Shown here piece by piece: positions 26,173-35,257 of a stretch of DNA of 62,014 nucleotides. Numbering within the stretch: the stretch's first letter is position 1; each line of letters starts with the position of its first letter. A model generated the notes under the pieces. It did no database searches. It was not told the origin of the DNA and worked only from the letters and a program-made list of their open reading frames with translations. The DNA comes from CAYUAI01 sp964442745. GTDB lineage: Bacteria > Pseudomonadota > Gammaproteobacteria > S012-40. The stretch spans positions 1 through 62,014 of the forward strand of contig CAYUAI010000017.1 in the NCBI GenBank assembly GCA_964442745.1, given 5' to 3'. The position numbers and the translations under genes were made by a program.

Positions 26173-27336
26173 ATGTATAAAATTTTAACGTTAAATAATA
26201 TTTCGCTGGCCGGATTAGAGCGTTTTCCGCGCGATTGCTATGAGCTTGGCTCTGAAATTTCGAAGCCGCATGGCATTTTGTTGAGATCCTATAAAATGCA
26301 TGACATGGTGTTACCTGACAGCGTGATGTGCATTGGGCGGGCAGGTGCCGGGGTGAACAACATTCCTGTCGAGGCCATGACGGCGCGAGGCATTCCGGTG
26401 TTTAATGCGCCCGGTGCGAATGCTAACGCGGTGAAAGAGCTTGTGTTGGCGGGGATGCTGCTGGCCAGTCGTAATATTTGTCCGGCTTGGGCGTTTTCAC
26501 AGCATCTCGAAGGGGATGATGCCGCGATTAGCCAGGCGGTAGAGCAAGGTAAAAAAACGTTTGTTGGTTCTGAATTGGCGGGTCGCACCTTGGGAGTGAT
26601 TGGGTTAGGTGCTATTGGCCGTTTGGTGGCAAATATGGCGCTTTCCTTGGGGATGAAAGTCATTGGTTATGACCCTGGCATTACGGTGCAAGGTGCTTGG
26701 CAATTGTCATCGAAGGTCGCACAAGCGGCCAATGTGGATGATCTGGTTTCCAAGGTGGATTTTTTATCTTTTCATGTGCCATTAATTGACGCGACACGCC
26801 ATATGATTGATGCAGGTCGTATGAAAATCATGAAAGATGGTATGCTGATTCTTAACTTTGCGCGGGCCGGTATTGTGGATGATGCGGCGATGATAGATGC
26901 CTTGAATGCCGGTAAAATAAAAGCCTATGTTTGTGATTTTCCCAATAGCACCCTGAAAAAACATGCGAACGTGATTGCGTTACCGCATTTGGGGGCTTCC
27001 ACGGTGGAAGCTGAAGACAATTGTGCGGTGATGGTGGCTGAGCAAGTACGTGATTACTTGGAAAACGGTAATATTACTAATTCAGTGAATTTTCCCAGCG
27101 TGTTAATGCCGCGTACGGAGGGTTATCGTTTGACGGTGGCGAATCGTAATGTGCCGAATATGGTTGGGCAGATGACCACCCATCTGGCACAGGCGGATTT
27201 GAACATTATTGATATGCTTAATCGATCGATCGGTGATATTGCCTATACGTTGGTGGATGTGGATAATCAAATCAATGCCGCCATGATTGAAAAAATTAAG
27301 CAAATTGATGGCGTACTGAATGTACGTGTCGTTTAA
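26173..27336 (+). CDS. serA: D-3-phosphoglycerate dehydrogenase SerA
   Basis: A 387-residue 2-hydroxyacid dehydrogenase that oxidises 3-phosphoglycerate, the first step of serine synthesis. The NAD-binding loop GVIGLGAIGRLVANMA lies at about 137-152. Substrate and catalytic motifs are GRAGAGVNNIP, the Arg in LNFARAGIVDD and the His in ALPHLGAST. An ACT-like regulatory domain occupies about 315-387 (NVPNMVGQMTTHLAQADLNI). This is the shorter SerA type without the extra intervening domain. It sits 20 bases after serC, so the first two serine steps are adjacent. In Pseudomonas, as I recall, serA is not in this cluster. Confidence 0.92.
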   Translation: MYKILTLNNISLAGLERFPRDCYELGSEISKPHGILLRSYKMHDMVLPDSVMCIGRAGAGVNNIPVEAMTARGIPVFNAPGANANAVKELVLAGMLLASRNICPAWAFSQHLEGDDAAISQAVEQGKKTFVGSELAGRTLGVIGLGAIGRLVANMALSLGMKVIGYDPGITVQGAWQLSSKVAQAANVDDLVSKVDFLSFHVPLIDATRHMIDAGRMKIMKDGMLILNFARAGIVDDAAMIDALNAGKIKAYVCDFPNSTLKKHANVIALPHLGASTVEAEDNCAVMVAEQVRDYLENGNITNSVNFPSVLMPRTEGYRLTVANRNVPNMVGQMTTHLAQADLNIIDMLNRSIGDIAYTLVDVDNQINAAMIEKIKQIDGVLNVRVV

Positions 27337-27384
27337 CCTATGTTTCATATGTCTGACTCGAAATGTAGGGTTTGATGGATAAGT

Positions 27385-28467
27385 ATGGAAAATAACAAAA
27401 ATTTGGAACAATTGCGCCATCGCATTGATGCTATTGATACACGGTTATTGGCATTGATTGGCGAACGCGCTGAGTGTGCCATGGAAGTGGCGCGAGTTAA
27501 ACGTCAGGCTGGTGAGACTCATTTTTACCGGCCTGAGCGCGAAGCTCAAGTGCTGAAAAAAATCATGGATGCGAACAATACCGTGTTGGACGACAAAGAG
27601 ATTGCGCGTTTGTTTCGTGAAATCATGTCGGCTTGTTTGGCTTTGGAACAGCCGCTTAACGTGGCTTTTTTAGGGCCGGAAGGCACCTATACTCAAGCGG
27701 CGGCATTAAAACATTTTGGCCATTCAGTGAAGACGGTGGCAGTGAGCGCTATTGATGAAGTTTTTCGTGAAGTGGAATCGGGTGCCGCGCATTATGGTGT
27801 GGTTCCGGTGGAAAACTCAACCGAAGGCGTGGTGAGTTATACGCTTGATTTATTTGCTCGTTCCCCTTTAAGGATATGTGGTGAGGTGGAAGTACGGATT
27901 CATCATTGTTTGTTAAGTACCGGAAAACAGATCGATCAAATCAAGCGTATTTATTCACATCAACAATCGTTGGCGCAGTGCCGTGAATGGTTGGATTCTC
28001 ATATGGCAGGGATTGAGCGTATTGCCGTCAGCAGTAATGCCGAAGCCACGCGCCGGGCTCAGCAGGAAGCCAACTGTGCCGCCGTGGCGGGTAAAATTAC
28101 CGCTGAGTTATATGGTTTGAATATATTAGCAAAAAACATTGAAGATGAGCCTGATAATACCACCCGATTTTTGGTGATTGGTAAGCAAACCACACAACCC
28201 AGTGGCAACGATAAAACCACCTTGTTATTTTCCATGTCTAATTGTCCCGGTGCGTTATCCGCGATGATAGCCCCTTTGGGTAAATATAATATTAGCATGA
28301 CACGTATTGAATCCCGCCCTTCGCGGCGAGGCATGTGGGATTATGTTTTTTTTGTGGATGTGGCAGGGCATGCGCAAGAGGCGCATTTAAAGCAAGCACT
28401 GCAAGACATGGAAAAAGAAGCCTCCATGGTGAAGGTGCTGGGATCCTATCCTAAGGTGACGATGTAG
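27385..28467 (+). CDS. pheA: Chorismate mutase / prephenate dehydratase PheA
   Basis: A 360-residue bifunctional enzyme of phenylalanine synthesis. The AroQ-type chorismate mutase domain covers about 1-88 (LEQLRHRIDAIDTRLLALI, FYRPEREAQVL). The prephenate dehydratase domain runs from about 93 to 270 with VAFLGPEGTYTQAAA, VPVENSTEGVV, IYSHQQSLAQC and DNTTRFLVIG. A C-terminal ACT domain for phenylalanine feedback follows, with GALSAMIAPLGKYNISMTRIE, the ESRP motif and the Trp/Tyr of MWDYVFFVD. Architecture and length are those of the Pseudomonas-type P-protein. It sits between serA and hisC, three bases before the latter. Confidence 0.95.
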   Translation: MENNKNLEQLRHRIDAIDTRLLALIGERAECAMEVARVKRQAGETHFYRPEREAQVLKKIMDANNTVLDDKEIARLFREIMSACLALEQPLNVAFLGPEGTYTQAAALKHFGHSVKTVAVSAIDEVFREVESGAAHYGVVPVENSTEGVVSYTLDLFARSPLRICGEVEVRIHHCLLSTGKQIDQIKRIYSHQQSLAQCREWLDSHMAGIERIAVSSNAEATRRAQQEANCAAVAGKITAELYGLNILAKNIEDEPDNTTRFLVIGKQTTQPSGNDKTTLLFSMSNCPGALSAMIAPLGKYNISMTRIESRPSRRGMWDYVFFVDVAGHAQEAHLKQALQDMEKEASMVKVLGSYPKVTM

Positions 28468-28470
28468 GCA

Positions 28471-29583
28471 ATGATAAGGGTGTTAAATAATCAAGCGACG
28501 TCTGGGGTGCAAGGTTTGATTCCCTATGTGCCGGGCAAGCCGATCGACGAGTTAGCGCGAGAGTATGGTTTAACCCACATTGTTAAATTAGCCTCCAACG
28601 AAAACCCGTTAGGGCCGAGTCCTAAGTTATCGATTGTGCTGCATGAGGCCATGCTTCATCTAACACGTTATCCGGATGGCAGTGGTCATCGGCTAAAAAC
28701 AGCATTAGCCCATAAACTCGATGTGGAGTTATCTCAAATCACTTTAGGCAATGGTTCCAATGATGTACTTGAATTAGTCGCACGCACATTCGCTTCGGTT
28801 GGGGATGAGATTATTTATTCGCAATATGCGTTTGCCGTGTATCCATTGATCACCCAGGCCATTGGCGCCACGCCGGTGGTGGTGGCTACTCAATCCTGGG
28901 GGTATGATTTAACGGCGATCATCGCTTCGATTTCGGCGAAAACTAAATTGATTTTCATCGCCAATCCAAACAATCCAACGGGCACTTATTTATCCTTGAG
29001 TTCGATCGTTAACTTTCTTGAGCAAGTGCCCAGTGATGTCATTGTGGTTATTGATGAAGCGTATCATGAATATGTTGTGTCGGTGGCGGATTACGGTTCA
29101 GTGCTGGCGTGCCTTGCAAAATATCCGAATCTTGTGGTGACCCGTACTTTTTCTAAAGCGTATGGTTTGGCTGGCTTGCGGGTTGGTTTTTCTGTTTCGC
29201 ATCCTGACATTGCAGAACTAGTGAATCGGGTGCGTCAGCCTTTTAATGTCAATGTATTAGCGTTAGCGGGGGCTGAAGCGGTGCTCAGCGATTCGGAATA
29301 TGTGGCGCGTGCAGTGGCGATGAATCAGCAAGGTTTAGATTATCTATCGAGTGAGATGCAGCGCTTAGGATTGACTGTAATTCCGTCGGTGGCGAACTTT
29401 ATTACCCTGGATCTATCTCAACCGGCATTGCCGATTTATGAGCAGTTATTACGCCAGGGTGTTATCGTGAGGCCGGTCGCTAATTATGGGATGCCAAATC
29501 ATTTACGTGTTTCTGTCGGTTTGCCTGAGGAAAATCAGGTTTTTGTTCGTGCTTTGGAGCAAGTGCTGTCAGAGCTAAGATGA
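28471..29583 (+). CDS. hisC: Histidinol-phosphate / aromatic aminotransferase HisC
   Basis: A 370-residue class I/II PLP aminotransferase of the HisC2 type. Motifs include YVPGKPIDELAREYGL, KLASNENPLGPSP, RYPDGSGHRLK, IANPNNPTGTYL, VVIDEAYHEY and the Schiff-base Lys in TRTFSKAYGLAGLRVG (about 228). Members at this locus between pheA and tyrA commonly serve aromatic amino acid synthesis as well as histidine synthesis. Histidine operon genes are absent here, so an aromatic transaminase role is likely. The stop overlaps the tyrA start by four bases (ATGA). Confidence 0.92.
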   Translation: MIRVLNNQATSGVQGLIPYVPGKPIDELAREYGLTHIVKLASNENPLGPSPKLSIVLHEAMLHLTRYPDGSGHRLKTALAHKLDVELSQITLGNGSNDVLELVARTFASVGDEIIYSQYAFAVYPLITQAIGATPVVVATQSWGYDLTAIIASISAKTKLIFIANPNNPTGTYLSLSSIVNFLEQVPSDVIVVIDEAYHEYVVSVADYGSVLACLAKYPNLVVTRTFSKAYGLAGLRVGFSVSHPDIAELVNRVRQPFNVNVLALAGAEAVLSDSEYVARAVAMNQQGLDYLSSEMQRLGLTVIPSVANFITLDLSQPALPIYEQLLRQGVIVRPVANYGMPNHLRVSVGLPEENQVFVRALEQVLSELR

Positions 29584-30470
29584 TTAACGGGCTAGCAGAG
29601 GATTCGTCCATGTTTGATTGCATTGCCATTATTGGTGTGGGTTTAATTGGTGGATCGGTTGCCTTAGCCGCGAAAAAAAATCGATTGTGCAAAGCGGTTG
29701 TTGGTAGTGGTCGCAATGAACGTGAATTACAGCGAGCGGTGCAGTTGGGGGTCATCGATCGTTATGAGATGGATATCGGGGAAGCCGTAAAAGAGGCCGA
29801 TCTGGTTCTGATCGCTGTGCCATTGAGTGCATTTTCCGACGTTTTTCAACAAATCAAAGGCAAATGCCGTCAGGGGGTTATTATCACGGATGCAGGCAGT
29901 GCTAAAGCCTGCGTGGTGAAGGAGGCGAAAAATATTTTCGGTACATTACCCGCTGGGTTGGTGCCGGGGCACCCTATTGCGGGCACTGAAAAAAGCGGCG
30001 TGCAGGCAGCTTTTGCTGAATTGTTTGAGAGGCGATGTACCATTATCACTCCATTAGCCAGTTCTGCCGATGAGGCTGTTGCCGCATTGACTGCATTTTG
30101 GCAAGGGTGTGGTGCGAATGTGGTCAGTATGGAGGTGGCGCACCATGATGAGGTGTTGGCGGCCACCAGTCATTTGCCGCATGTGTTGGCGTATGCGTTG
30201 GTGGATAGTTTGGCGCAAATGCATGAGCGAGTAGAGATCTTTCGTTATGCGGCCGGTGGGTTTCGGGATTTTACCCGGATAGCTTCGAGTTCGCCGGTGA
30301 TGTGGCGAGATATCTGTATGGCGAACAAAGAGGCTGTGCTTGATGTGTTGGAACAATATAAAAAACAGTTAGATATCGTATCACAAGCGATTGCGGAAAA
30401 TGATGCGAGCGAATTAGAAGCGATCTTTTGCCGAGCAAAAAAAGCACGTGATGAACACGTGGTGAGCTGA
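29580..30470 (+). CDS. tyrA: Prephenate dehydrogenase TyrA
   Basis: A 296-residue NAD-dependent dehydrogenase making 4-hydroxyphenylpyruvate for tyrosine. The Rossmann loop IIGVGLIGGSVALAAKK is at about 16-32. Other family pieces are LVLIAVPLSAF, VIITDAGSAK, LVPGHPIAGTEKSGV with the catalytic His, and HHDEVLAATSHLPHVLAY. The frame begins at ATG 29580, overlapping hisC. An internal ATG at 29610 (MFDCIAIIG) is a possible alternative. In pseudomonads TyrA and AroA are fused into one polypeptide; here they are separate genes 41 bases apart. No ACT or chorismate mutase domain is present. Confidence 0.93.
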   Translation: MINGLAEDSSMFDCIAIIGVGLIGGSVALAAKKNRLCKAVVGSGRNERELQRAVQLGVIDRYEMDIGEAVKEADLVLIAVPLSAFSDVFQQIKGKCRQGVIITDAGSAKACVVKEAKNIFGTLPAGLVPGHPIAGTEKSGVQAAFAELFERRCTIITPLASSADEAVAALTAFWQGCGANVVSMEVAHHDEVLAATSHLPHVLAYALVDSLAQMHERVEIFRYAAGGFRDFTRIASSSPVMWRDICMANKEAVLDVLEQYKKQLDIVSQAIAENDASELEAIFCRAKKARDEHVVS

Positions 30471-30511
30471 ACATTGTCGCATAAATTAATAAAAATTAGG
30501 TGAGTCTTTAG

Positions 30512-31843
30512 ATGCTGAGTAACGCCGAAGTTAAATACCTTGTGCAGCCAGGCGGTCGTTTGTCGGGTGAATTTAGCGTGCCAGGTGATAAATCCATTTC
30601 CCATCGTTCTATTATGATGGGCGCATTAGCTGATGGCGTGACCACGGTCACAGGGTTTTTGGAAGGTGAAGATAGCCTCGCCACCTTAGCGGCGTTTAAG
30701 CAAATGGGGGTGGTGATTGATGGTCCGGTGAATGGTTGGCTATCGATTCAAGGCGTGGGTAGGCATGGACTGACGGCCTCAGCGGCTCGCCTCGATTTAG
30801 GTAACTCTGGCACCTCAATGCGCCTACTGATTGGATTGCTTTGTGGGCAGGCGTTTGATTCCGTGTTAATCGGCGACACGTCTTTGAGTCAGCGACCCAT
30901 GCGGCGAGTGACCGATCCGTTGGCTCAGATGGGAGCGGTGATCGAGGTGACTGAGCAGGGGACAGCGCCGCTGCGTATTGTTGGCGGAAAAAAATTAACA
31001 GGCATGGATTACCTGATGCCTATGGCCAGTGCCCAAGTAAAATCAAGCTTATTGTTAGCGGGTTTATACGCGCAGGGCAGAACCGCCGTCACTGAACCGG
31101 GTGTGACCCGAGACCATACTGAGCGCATGTTGACAGCGTTTGGGTATCCGGTTGAGGTCGATGGCAATACTGTGGCAATACAGGGGGGGGGTAGCCTGAC
31201 CGCCTCCAATCTTACCATTCCAGGCGATATTTCCTCGGCGGCATTTTTTATGGTGGGTGCTTGCATTGCCCCTGGTTCTGATATCACGTTGTGTGATGTG
31301 GGTATCAATCCGACACGCAACGGTGTGCTTAAGATTTTGCGCCAAATGGGGGCGAATATCACAGTGAAAAATGAGCGTTCATTTGGTAATGAGCCGGTCG
31401 CTGATCTCTGTATTCGCAGCAGCACGCTGCAAGGCATTGACATTCCTGAGTCTTTAGTTCCATTGGCGATTGATGAATTCCCGGCGATTTTTGTGGCGGC
31501 GGCTTGTGCGCAGGGGACCACCGTATTACGTGGCGCGAGTGAATTGCGGGTGAAGGAAAGTGATCGCATACAAGTAATGGCCGATGGTTTACGAACCCTA
31601 GGCGTGGATGCCGTGGCTACCGAAGCGGGTATGGTTATTCAAGGGAAAGGGTATTTCGATGGCGGAATAATAAATAGTCATGGTGACCATCGAATTGCAA
31701 TGGCTTTCACGATGGCTGGGTTGCGTGCTAAGCAGGCCATTACGGTGGAGAATTGTGCGAATGTCAACACCTCATTTCCTGAATTTGTTAAACTGGCAGG
31801 CCAAGTCGGTATTAACGTCACAGTAACGGATGCCGCCGCTTGA
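30512..31843 (+). CDS. aroA: 3-phosphoshikimate 1-carboxyvinyltransferase (EPSP synthase) AroA
   Basis: A 443-residue EPSP synthase, the sixth step of the shikimate pathway. Conserved motifs are GDKSISHRSIMMGALA (substrate-binding Lys), LDLGNSGTSMRLLIGLL, SLSQRPMRRV, SAQVKSSLLLAGL, the catalytic Asp of LAIDEFPAIFVAAA (about 320) and the Glu in LRVKESDRI (about 348). The presence of the GNSGTSMRLL form and the length suggest the class II-like lineage rather than the E. coli type. It lies between tyrA and cmk in the Pseudomonas-like order and is probably in the same transcript. Confidence 0.94.
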   Translation: MLSNAEVKYLVQPGGRLSGEFSVPGDKSISHRSIMMGALADGVTTVTGFLEGEDSLATLAAFKQMGVVIDGPVNGWLSIQGVGRHGLTASAARLDLGNSGTSMRLLIGLLCGQAFDSVLIGDTSLSQRPMRRVTDPLAQMGAVIEVTEQGTAPLRIVGGKKLTGMDYLMPMASAQVKSSLLLAGLYAQGRTAVTEPGVTRDHTERMLTAFGYPVEVDGNTVAIQGGGSLTASNLTIPGDISSAAFFMVGACIAPGSDITLCDVGINPTRNGVLKILRQMGANITVKNERSFGNEPVADLCIRSSTLQGIDIPESLVPLAIDEFPAIFVAAACAQGTTVLRGASELRVKESDRIQVMADGLRTLGVDAVATEAGMVIQGKGYFDGGIINSHGDHRIAMAFTMAGLRAKQAITVENCANVNTSFPEFVKLAGQVGINVTVTDAAA

Positions 31844-31876
31844 AATGAAGTTATTTAACAACCAATTTGATAAGTG

Positions 31877-32566
31877 ATGAGTAAATTTCGAGTCCCTGTG
31901 ATAACCATTGATGGCCCCGGTGGGTCGGGCAAAGGTACGATTGGTTTATGGCTTGCTAGGAAAAAGGGATGGCATTTCCTTGACAGTGGCGTGTTGTACC
32001 GATTGGTCGCTTATGCGGTTCAAAAAGGTGATTTGCCGTTAGCGGATGAGGCGACATTAGCTGACTTAGCCGCGCATCTTGAGGTGCGTTTTTCAGTACC
32101 TAACCAGGTGTCTGAAGCCTATCGTATTTTTTATAAAGATATTGATGTGACGTATCAAATTCGAGAGGAATCCGTAGCGAGTATTGCCTCTAAAGTAGCG
32201 GCAATACAAGCCGTTCGTTTGGCGTTATTGGAACGCCAGCGGGCATTTTGTGTGTCGCCAGGTTTAGTTGCCGATGGTCGGGATATGGGGACGGTGGTCT
32301 TCCCGGATGCTCAGCTCAAAGTTTATTTGATTGCAAGTGCAGAAGAAAGAGCAAAAAGACGTTATAAACAGTTGAAAGGCAAAGGCATCAGTGCTACCCT
32401 TAGCGCAATTTTGGCCGACATCAAGGAGCGTGATTCTCGAGACATCACGCGTAGTGCTTCTCCGTTAACGCCCGCTGCTGATGCAGTGATCATTGACACG
32501 ACAGATTTAAGCGTGGAAAAAACGGAGCAGAAGATCCTTGATTTAGTTTATAAACGATTTCAATAA
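31877..32566 (+). CDS. cmk: Cytidylate kinase Cmk
   Basis: A 229-residue nucleoside monophosphate kinase that phosphorylates CMP and dCMP. The P-loop IDGPGGSGKGTI is near residues 11-22. LDSGVLYRLVAYA, DGRDMGTVVFPDA and the Arg-rich lid around AEERAKRRYKQL are all typical of Cmk. A GTG at 31874 is also in frame directly before ATG 31877; the ATG is preferred. cmk followed by rpsA is one of the most conserved gene pairs in gammaproteobacteria, and the spacing here is 84 bases. Confidence 0.95.
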   Translation: MSKFRVPVITIDGPGGSGKGTIGLWLARKKGWHFLDSGVLYRLVAYAVQKGDLPLADEATLADLAAHLEVRFSVPNQVSEAYRIFYKDIDVTYQIREESVASIASKVAAIQAVRLALLERQRAFCVSPGLVADGRDMGTVVFPDAQLKVYLIASAEERAKRRYKQLKGKGISATLSAILADIKERDSRDITRSASPLTPAADAVIIDTTDLSVEKTEQKILDLVYKRFQ

Positions 32567-32650
32567 TTGATAAGACGCTGGGTTGGTGTTAATTCGATCA
32601 GCCCTTTTGCTGTTTATTGATACAAACACGAGTTTTAAGGTTGGTTATTC

Positions 32651-34327
32651 ATGGGTGAAAGTTTCGCAGAGCTGTTTGAAGAGAGTTTGAGTAAAGCTAG
32701 CATGCAACCGGGTGCTATTGTTATTGGCACCGTTGTTGACATTGTTAATGGGTATGTCATTGTCCATGCGGGGCTTAAATCTGAAGGCGTGATTCCGATC
32801 GAACAGTTTTATAGTGATAGCGGAAGCCTTGAAGTTGAAATTGGTGATCAAGTTGATGTGGCACTGGATGCCGTGGAAGACGGTTTTGGTGAAACCCGAC
32901 TTTCCCGAGAGAAAGCGAAACGGGCGCAGTCTTGGATTTTATTGGAGCGTGCCTTTGAAAACTCTGAAACCGTGAAAGGGATCATTAGTGACAAGGTGAA
33001 GGGTGGGTTCACGGTGGATATCAATGAGGTCAGAGCCTTCCTTCCCGGTTCATTGGTTGATGTGCGGCCAGTCAGAGATCCTTCCTATTTGGAGGGTAAA
33101 GAGCTTGAATTTAAAGTCATTAAAATCGATCGTCGGCGCAATAATGTCGTTGTGTCACGACGTGCTGTGGTTGAAATGGAAAGCAGTGCAGAACGAGATG
33201 AGCTGCTGAAAAACCTACAGGAAGGTCAAGAGGCGCAAGGTATTGTAAAAAATCTGACAGATTATGGTGCTTTTGTTGATTTAGGCGGTGTTGATGGGCT
33301 GTTACACATTACGGATATGGCCTGGAAACGTGTCAAACATCCGGGCGAAATCGTTAATGTCGGCGATGAGATTAAAGTGAAGGTATTAAAATTTGATCGA
33401 GAGCGTAATCGTGTTTCTTTGGGATTGAAGCAGCTTGGTGAAGATCCATGGCTGGAAATTGCAAGGCGCTATCCCATCGGTTCTCGTTTATCCGGCAAAG
33501 TGACAAATATTGCGGATTATGGTTGTTTCGTTGAAATTGAAGAGGGTGTTGAGGGTCTTGTTCATGTGTCAGAAATGGATTGGACCAACAAAAATGTTCA
33601 CCCAACAAAAATTGTGCAATTAGGTGACGAAGTCGAAGTGATGGTGCTGGATATTGATGAGGAGCGACGGCGTATTTCGTTAGGTATCAAGCAGTGTCAA
33701 ACCAATCCTTGGGATGAATTTGCAGCAACGCATAACAAAGGTGATCACATTGCCGGTAAAATCAAGTCAATTACCGATTTTGGTATCTTTATTGGGCTCG
33801 ATGGCGGCATTGATGGCCTGGTTCATTTATCGGATATTTCATGGAATGAAACCGGTGAAGATGTCATCAGAAAGCATAAAAAAGGGGATGAAGTTGAAAC
33901 TGTGATTTTGGTTGTTGACCCATCTAGAGAGCGGATATCCCTCGGCATTAAGCAATTGGAAAAGGATCCATTCTCCAATTTCTTGGCGGATAAAACGAAG
34001 GGCACGATCGTCAATGGTACGGTCATTGCCATTGATGCAAAGGCGGCTACCATTGATTTGGGTGAAGGCGTTGAAGGCAGTTTGCGTGCGTCTGAGTTGT
34101 CTCGTGATCGCGTTGAAGATGCCAGAAATGTATTGAAAGTTGGCGAAGAAGTTGAAGCTAAGTTTATTGGTGTTGATAGGAAAAATCGTATTATCAGTCT
34201 ATCCATCAAAGCGAAAGATTCTGATGATGAAGCTGAAGCGATCAATGACTATACCAGAGGGATTGCCGGGCCTGCAACGACGACTCTCGGAGATTTACTA
34301 AAAGAACAATTAAACAAACAAGAATAA
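32651..34327 (+). CDS. rpsA: 30S ribosomal protein S1
   Basis: A 558-residue ribosomal protein S1 that helps mRNAs dock on the 30S subunit. The N-terminus MGESFAELFEESLSKA is the conserved ribosome-binding segment. Six S1/OB repeats follow at roughly 20-86, 105-170, 190-258, 275-345, 362-432 and 447-515. Repeats 3-5 show the GxVxxxxxxGxFVxxxxGxxGLxHxS pattern (YGAFVDLGGVDGLLHI, YGCFVEIEEGVEGLVHVSE, FGIFIGLDGGIDGLVHLSD). Length is essentially that of E. coli S1. It lies after cmk and before ihfB. Confidence 0.96.
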   Translation: MGESFAELFEESLSKASMQPGAIVIGTVVDIVNGYVIVHAGLKSEGVIPIEQFYSDSGSLEVEIGDQVDVALDAVEDGFGETRLSREKAKRAQSWILLERAFENSETVKGIISDKVKGGFTVDINEVRAFLPGSLVDVRPVRDPSYLEGKELEFKVIKIDRRRNNVVVSRRAVVEMESSAERDELLKNLQEGQEAQGIVKNLTDYGAFVDLGGVDGLLHITDMAWKRVKHPGEIVNVGDEIKVKVLKFDRERNRVSLGLKQLGEDPWLEIARRYPIGSRLSGKVTNIADYGCFVEIEEGVEGLVHVSEMDWTNKNVHPTKIVQLGDEVEVMVLDIDEERRRISLGIKQCQTNPWDEFAATHNKGDHIAGKIKSITDFGIFIGLDGGIDGLVHLSDISWNETGEDVIRKHKKGDEVETVILVVDPSRERISLGIKQLEKDPFSNFLADKTKGTIVNGTVIAIDAKAATIDLGEGVEGSLRASELSRDRVEDARNVLKVGEEVEAKFIGVDRKNRIISLSIKAKDSDDEAEAINDYTRGIAGPATTTLGDLLKEQLNKQE

Positions 34328-34508
34328 CGTAAATAGCTAATTTGGCGCACATCCGCTTTCATTGGTTGATGTGCTAGCTGTAATTCACCTTTGTTTGAAG
34401 TCCGTGGTATTTAGTTGTAAGTGAGTGTTTTTACCCTACAATTACATTGCACGTGTCAGGTGGTTTAATTTAACATCTTTAAGTAACAAGTTATGGTGGG
34501 CTGAATTT

Positions 34509-34916
34509 ATGGGGATAGGCAATCTACAAGAAAAAACCGTAACCAAGTCTGAGCTCATTGAGCAATTATCTAAGCGGCAGTCTCAGCTAGCGGCAAAGGA
34601 TGTTGAGTTGGCCGTCAAGACAATGCTTGAGCAAATGACAAGTGCTTTATCGACTGGTGAAAGAATAGAAATTCGAGGGTTTGGTAGTTTTTCACTGCAT
34701 TTTAGGCCACCAAGAATGGGCCGAAATCCGAAAACAGGAGAACCTGTTCCGCTTGCGGGTAAATATGTGCCGCATTTTAAGCCGGGCAAAGAGCTTAGAG
34801 AGCGAGTGAATGACTCACTCAATGATAATGATTCGACTACTGAGGCGTTATCTGCAACGAGCCCTGGGGAAGTCAAAGTCAGCAGTACCTCGGAGGACGT
34901 CAAGAAAGAAGCTTAA
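34509..34916 (+). CDS. ihfB: Integration host factor subunit beta IhfB, with extended ends
   Basis: A 135-residue HU/IHF-family DNA-bending protein. The core VTKSELIEQLS through PGKELRERVN matches IhfB, including RGFGSFSLHFRPPRMGRNPKTG, whose proline-tipped arm inserts into the DNA minor groove. E. coli IhfB has 94 residues and starts at MTKSEL. Here no ATG or GTG lies at that point. The nearest start, ATG 34509, adds ten residues (MGIGNLQEKT). The C-terminus carries a further 30 or so Ser/Asp/Glu-rich residues. An even longer frame from 34425 is unlikely. It follows rpsA, as in most gammaproteobacteria, and ends shortly before a strong terminator. Confidence 0.92.
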   Translation: MGIGNLQEKTVTKSELIEQLSKRQSQLAAKDVELAVKTMLEQMTSALSTGERIEIRGFGSFSLHFRPPRMGRNPKTGEPVPLAGKYVPHFKPGKELRERVNDSLNDNDSTTEALSATSPGEVKVSSTSEDVKKEA

Positions 34917-35257
34917 TGTGTTCAGTTTTTAACGGTCAAGTTTTAAGCTGTCAGGCTTTTGCCGGTATTGGTACTTGCCTATCTGTGATAGGCAAGTTTT
35001 CATCTTATCATCGCGAAGGTTGTTTTCGCCTCGCTTTCCCCTTCCTCCTGTATTCTCAACACGGCCATCGCGTGGGATTTTTCGTACATTAGTTAACCCC
35101 CAAAATATTGCATGATAGGCGTTGAGAAATAAATTGTACAATGCACGCTATATGTTATATAAAATCTATATAGAGAAAATCATTGAAAAATAATATTGAT
35201 TGGTAAGAAAGTATGGTGTTTATTTTAGTTATCTGAAAACAATTAACGGGAGGAAAA
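34917..35257. other. Intergenic region between ihfB and lapA
   Basis: 341 bases. It contains the ihfB terminator at 34973-35000 and, in its AT-rich right half, probably the lapAB promoter. TATATA at 35156-35161 lies near a weak TTGTAC at 35134-35139, too weak to call. No open frame or repeat was seen. Confidence 0.5.
34973..35000 (+). terminator. Intrinsic terminator of the serC-ihfB operon
   Basis: A perfect 11-base stem, ACTTGCCTATC (34973-34983) with GATAGGCAAGT (34987-34997), a three-base loop (TGT) and a TTTT tail. Placed 57 bases after the ihfB stop. Confidence 0.88.

Noticed and set aside
31009..31569. 186-codon frame opposite aroA
   Set aside because: It lies wholly within aroA, which has all EPSP synthase motifs; a shadow frame.
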